From positions 2,786,738 through 2,850,737 of the forward strand of contig JAJEKV010000109.1 of assembly GCA_021234155.1 (NCBI GenBank): 64,000 bases of DNA, written 5' to 3'. Source of the DNA: Isoetes taiwanensis (taxonomy: Eukaryota > Streptophyta > Lycopodiopsida > Isoetales > Isoetaceae). The translations under genes were made by a program, and so were the position numbers. Shown in pieces: positions 59,630 to 64,000 of this stretch. The notes under the pieces are model-generated. The model saw nothing but the letters and a program-made list of their open reading frames with translations, was not told the DNA's origin and did not search any database. Position 1 is the first letter of the stretch, and each line of letters begins with the position of its first letter.

Positions 59630-59715
59630 CCAAAGTATGACCCAAAATGAGACATAACTTTGAAATATGCCCATCCAACAACTCTCACTATCCTACATCA
59701 CCCCTCGTGTGAATA
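59630..59715 (+). mobile_element. Foldback element remnant, copy E3
   Basis: ATATGCCCATCCAACAACTC and ATCACCCCTCGTGTGAATAT match the interior-arm junction of the copies at 46.5 kb and 63.6 kb with several substitutions. The rest of the element is not seen. Confidence 0.6.
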
Positions 59716-60328
59716 TGCCCAAACAATCTAATTATAAATGTAAAGGATAATGATTTGTGCTGAAAAAAATAAAAATGGCCCCTTTGATAGACGACAAGAA
59801 GATAGATAGGCCACCCAAGGAAACATACCACCATGATAATTATACAAAGCTAAATGCAAACCGACCCAAGAAAAGAACCTAGATGACTCTGCAAAAATGA
59901 GCAATAACCCATAATTTATACACCTACAAATACACGCAAGTAAGAAAGCCAAAAAAGGATTTGACACGTAAGATGGTTAATCTAGATACGGAAAAATAGA
60001 GAAAATGAGGATGGACACCATAAACCGACCAACCCAAAAGGCTGAAAGAAAGAACAAAGAAAGCGCATACCATTCCTAACACGCCTTATGCAAGAACCAG
60101 ACAACCAAGAAAGCAACGAAGCAAACAAGGACTGACTCTAGACTCCAAGCTCAAGCACGTCCAAGGCAACCGACAGAAAAAACAACACAAACAAGAAAAT
60201 GCTCTGTGGGGGGTGGGGAGGGCACAATGGACCCAAGCACAACCAACCTATGCACCAAGACCTTTGTGTTAGTAATGGCTAATAATATGCACGAGGACTT
60301 CTTGTTATTAATATTTAATAATATTATG

Positions 60329-60436
60329 CACGCAAGGCAATCTTTAGCTCTTGCATATGATGAGGCACGTAAGGCAATCTTTAGCTCTTGCATATGATTT
60401 CATACGGTGCATGATGAGGCACGCAAGGCAATCTTA
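60329..60436. repeat. Three imperfect tandem copies of a ~36-bp unit
   Basis: GCACGCAAGGCAATCTTTAG starts at 60329, 60365 (one change) and 60419 (partial). Confidence 0.85.
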
Positions 60437-61619
60437 TGCTTTTGGTGAGGCAAACAAGAAAAAAGCTTTCACAAACCTTACCCATTGCTTTCCTGAGAAT
60501 GGTTACACGAGATAGAAGTCGTGAGACCGCTTTGATGAGGTTTTGAACTCTAGCCTCTATGACAACAAACCACCTACACAACCGAATGATTCTCTAACAA
60601 TATGTAATCATAAACTTCCAAAAATCTATTTGAACCGTGACTTCTTTAGAACACTAGACTTTTGCATAATATGAAGTCATGTAACAAAGAGGATGCTGCA
60701 ATCTAAATTCAACATTCTAATTAGTATGAAAGCAACGCAAAGATTAGGGTCATGGCCCTCAAACGGAAAAGGTAGGAAAAGTGCTGGGTCAGATGGAACA
60801 TGGACATTTTATATGACTAGAGAGCAAAGGAGGGGGGTCGAGGGTTCAAAAAAGAGACCTTCAACAGATAATTTTCCGCCTATATTAAATATGTACCGGA
60901 TATATTCATAACAAGATACAAATATACCGGATTTTACATTAAACTACGTTTTTTTCTATCGGATTTTTTTCAGCATCCAAAAATTTAGACCAGCAATTTC
61001 TAAAGTGGACCAGACAAACAAAGGGTTTATCAAGGTATTTTTTGAACCCTGGGGGGTGGGTACGTTCGGTATCAGTGGTGAGCAGAGAAACGCTCCGGAG
61101 AGTAGATTGAGCACACATGGTCACTGAAAGAAGAAAAAGGGGTGAGAACCATATGAACAATTACCAAAAATATTGGAACCAACATAGGAAGGAAAAGACA
61201 CAAAGAAACCAACAAAAGAAACACACCATCGACAACCAAGCAAAGGAGAAAAAGAATCGAAACAAACCCCAAAAAACCGACCCTATCTAGGCAAAAAAAA
61301 AAAAAAAAAAAAAAAAACCCACAGTCCTCCATGAGATATAGATCAAAAGCTTAATGCATTAATATGATCATATACGTGCTAGCCATAGGTACTCCGTAAT
61401 AAAGTATTTTCGTTAAAAAACAAATATGAATGCGCATGCAAAAGTTCATGAGATCATACACCTAACTTGGAAACAAAACAAATCATACATAACAACACAT
61501 CCACACCATCGAACCTCAAAAACCAACATCCACTACCTTATAACCCAAATAACCATCACAAAAAACACACAACATAAACAAAAACTATTAACTAAAGCAA
61601 AAACAAACTGAAACCTAAG

Positions 61620-62633
61620 ACCAAGAGGAAAAAGAAAGCACGAGCAAAGGAAGGGAGAGGGGAACGGGATACCGGGACCTGGGAACCCGGGACCACCCGA
61701 CTTCGTTGGGATACTCCGCCCCGGTATCCCCCGGCAAAAGTATGAGGCAGATCCGGGTAATGATTGGAGCAGGAACGCCCAAAACCAGGGGACTTCGCCA
61801 CGAAGAACTCTGGCTTATGCCCAGAGATATAAGAAGGGAAGGAACACGTGCTGGGAAGGACACAAGACAAGAACCCCTGAGCCAGATCCCAAAGGAGGTG
61901 AGAGAGCAACCGGAACCAGGGTCTTGGCAAAAAGTATGACGAATCCCACAATCAGAGCGGATAAACAGACCTAAACCGGCATAAGGCGATCAGAAACAGA
62001 GCAGATAAAATCGGAAAGGATAGAACAGGGATGAACAGACCCAAACTGGCATAAGGCGATCGGACTCATGGCGAAACAGAGTAGATAAAATCGGAAAGGA
62101 TAGAACAGGGCGAATTAGAACGATGGGGCAGATAACAGACTATCATGGCGAAATCAGAGAAGGATAGAGCAAATGATCGATAGAGCAGAAGACCGTGGCT
62201 AAGCAGAAAAAGGTAGAGCAGATAACGGAAAAAGTGGAGCAGAAAGAATAGACTAGCACGAAAAAATTAGAGAGAACAAGCCAAGCAAGCATGGGTAAAT
62301 GTCCATTGGTCTTAAGGGACCGGACTGCAAGAATACCGTGATCTATAAAAGAGCCGGCAATTCTGAGCCCAATCCATCTGGAGCAGTCAGAGAGCAGTAC
62401 CTGACAGAAAGAATAAGCTATAGGGAAACACTGGAACAAGGAGAATTCAGCTCAAAGGAAATGCCGATGAGAATTGCTTGGAAGCTACAGGGATATATAG
62501 CAGACAGGCTAAAGAAATCATGTGCCAAAGAAAACACAGGCTAAAGATGACTCCTACGTCCAAAATAGCGTGACGCCAAAACAGACGTCCCTTTTCCCAG
62601 AATGATGGTTCTCTTCTATAAGAAGAGAACCAT
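61620..62633 (-). mobile_element. Repeat family R, copy C (minus strand)
   Basis: Read on the minus strand it begins with the palindrome ATGGTTCTCTTCTTATAGAA...GAACCAT (62633-62605), then matches copy A through the GGACG..TGTTTTGGCGTCA block, ATGGATTGGGCTC and the GGGGGATACCGGG block near 61730. The 3' end was not found; T/G-rich sequence on the minus strand continues to about 59730 and may belong to it. Outside the 5' end (62634-62698) a 36-bp phrase ending in AGAAGAGAACCATAGCATAC is repeated. Confidence 0.65.
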
Positions 62634-62698
62634 AGCATACTATATGGTTTTTTTTCTTAGAAGAGAACCATAGCATACTATATGGTTTTTTTTCTTAG

Positions 62699-63124
62699 AG
62701 TTTGTTTGTCCAAATATGTATGAAAATGGATAGGTTTTGGATTACGTTAAGTCCATTTTAGGCCCGTACATTATCAAAGTGGGTATTGTTTTAGGGTTCT
62801 TAGCATGTATACTAAGGTTTTTTGCCTATTCGGTTAACATATATGGTATATCTGTATTATATATAGGTAAATCATCTAGGGTATCATCGAAAAGCCAATA
62901 GACCGATTTGGACATTCTCCTTATGTTGCAAATCGATCCAATGTCTGCAAACATCACAATGATCCTCTAGGACAACTAATTTTGATTTGTTAGTTTTAGT
63001 TGGTTAGACGACTTTAGTGACGCCACATCATCTATTAAAATGTCTCAACATCAAATGCACCAGGGCTTAAAACCTGTTGGCTACTATTACTTGGAGAAGT
63101 GGTACAAGTCTCATCATGTGCAGT
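62699..63124. other. Intergenic stretch, no gene seen
   Basis: No recognisable motif. Confidence 0.4.
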
Positions 63125-63502
63125 GTGCTGAGAATTGAATTGAATTGAATTGAATTGAATTGAATTGAATTGAATTGAATTGAATGGTTTTTATCGTCCA
63201 GGAAGACCAATCAGCCTATGTGACCTAAGAAAGGAGCACAACATATTTGTCACTGCCCAGATTAAAAAACTTCTGTCTCGAAGTGTTTTCGAGGGAAAAA
63301 CCATGGTAGTAATAAGAACGCTGACAAACTGTACAAATATACATCATGAAATATATATACGTCAGGTGAATGTCCGAGAACATAGCCGAGCCCCCATATC
63401 CACGACCTCCTGAAGGTACGATCCCAGCATCCGCATTGAAGCGTGCTCAACATCACATGTAACATCTGATTGGGTCTGACCAACTCAAGGTAGCGTATCC
63501 GA
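63125..63502 (-). mobile_element. 3' end of a LINE, copy 2, with (TTCAA)n tail
   Basis: The minus strand matches the LINE end at 43975-44275 from GAGTTGGTCAGACCC to GGACGATAAAAACC, then ends in ten or so ATTCA units (plus strand GAATT, 63130-63184). The tail fits 3' end formation of some LINE clades. Its 5' truncation point touches the foldback element at 63503. Confidence 0.75.
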
Positions 63503-63994
63503 ATACAACAACCAACACATAACTACCATTAACATTAATTAACACAACCATTGAGTCCAACACATTTAAATTAAAATCCCCCTTAAACCCCCTTTGGTTT
63601 GGGTGCATATTCACACGGGGGGTGACTCCGGGCAACGAGAGCTGTTGGATAGGCATATTCACCCCTTATTCCTTAATCTACACCGTACGTAAAGTTCCTC
63701 ATTTGTGGGGTATGCAAGTACAAAATTTGCTATACTGTATAACAAGATTTTCAAAATACTATAAGATTTCAACCAAAATACTATATGGTGTTGATTTTGT
63801 ACGTGCAAAATATAATTATAAGGGCTCTCGCTGCCCTACGTCACCCCCCGTGTGAATATGCACCCAAACCAAAGGGGGTTTAAGGGGGATTTTAATTTAA
63901 ATGTGTTGGACTCAATGGTTGTGTTAATTAATGTTAATGGTAGTTATGTGTTGGTTGTTGTATTTAAAAAATTTTTTGGGCCCTTTGGGCCCTA
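63503..63994 (+). mobile_element. Foldback element with perfect 123-bp inverted arms, copy E2
   Basis: The left arm 63503-63625 (ATACAACAACCAACACATAA... to GGGGGGTGA) is the exact reverse complement of 63841-63963 over all 123 bases. The 215-bp centre matches the copy at 46.3 kb in reverse orientation. On the right an outer tip AAAAAATTTTTTGGGCCC and TTTGGGCCCTA follows to about 63994; on the left the tip is missing where the LINE tail copy abuts. No coding capacity. Confidence 0.88.
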
Positions 63995-64000
63995 AAAAAG

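Overview
The window is nuclear DNA of a land plant. The evidence is a plastid-targeted DnaJ gene with many short exons and long introns, a heavy-metal-associated isoprenylated protein (HIPP, a plant-only family), a chromovirus using a tRNA-Met type primer site, and plant L1-type LINEs with a DUF4283-like ORF1. A second, non-L1 class of LINE, heavy nesting of repeats and low gene density suggest a large genome, possibly of a fern or other non-flowering plant. That last point is inference and is weak.

Layout: 1-3054 holds two degenerate minus-strand coding loci, a coiled-coil protein of unknown function and a kinase-like protein broken by frame changes. 4104-4330 is an array of about ten short CG-containing hairpins. 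4414-7325 is an L1-type LINE with ORF1 and the start of ORF2. 9371-20595 is the main gene, a complete chloroplast DnaJ/Hsp40 of 489 codons in 11 exons. Its introns hold LINE fragments (one with a 5' inversion), a GC-rich hairpin element and a 973-bp inverted-repeat element. 23312-29953 holds parts of one or two LTR retrotransposons on the minus strand. 30495-33620 is a LINE relic split by a 1.2-kb polypyrimidine tract.

34140-49406 is a T/G-rich dispersed repeat family (called R here) in two head-to-tail copies. The first is interrupted by an 8.0-kb element (38874-46853) with perfect 34-bp terminal inverted repeats and a TATT target duplication. That element carries palindromic repeats, exon-like segments of unknown identity, a LINE tail and a foldback element. 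50830-51710 is a complete two-exon HIPP gene with a GC-AG intron. 53460-57640 is an L1 relic cut by a 2,967-bp element (CTTG duplication) that carries a degenerate aspartic-protease fragment. 57640-64000 holds a minus-strand R copy, a second LINE tail and a foldback element with perfect 123-bp arms.

Only the DnaJ and HIPP genes look intact; most of the rest is layered mobile DNA. No complete new multi-gene system is visible. The least explained structures are the two inverted-repeat elements with 4-bp duplications, the palindrome arrays and the R family.
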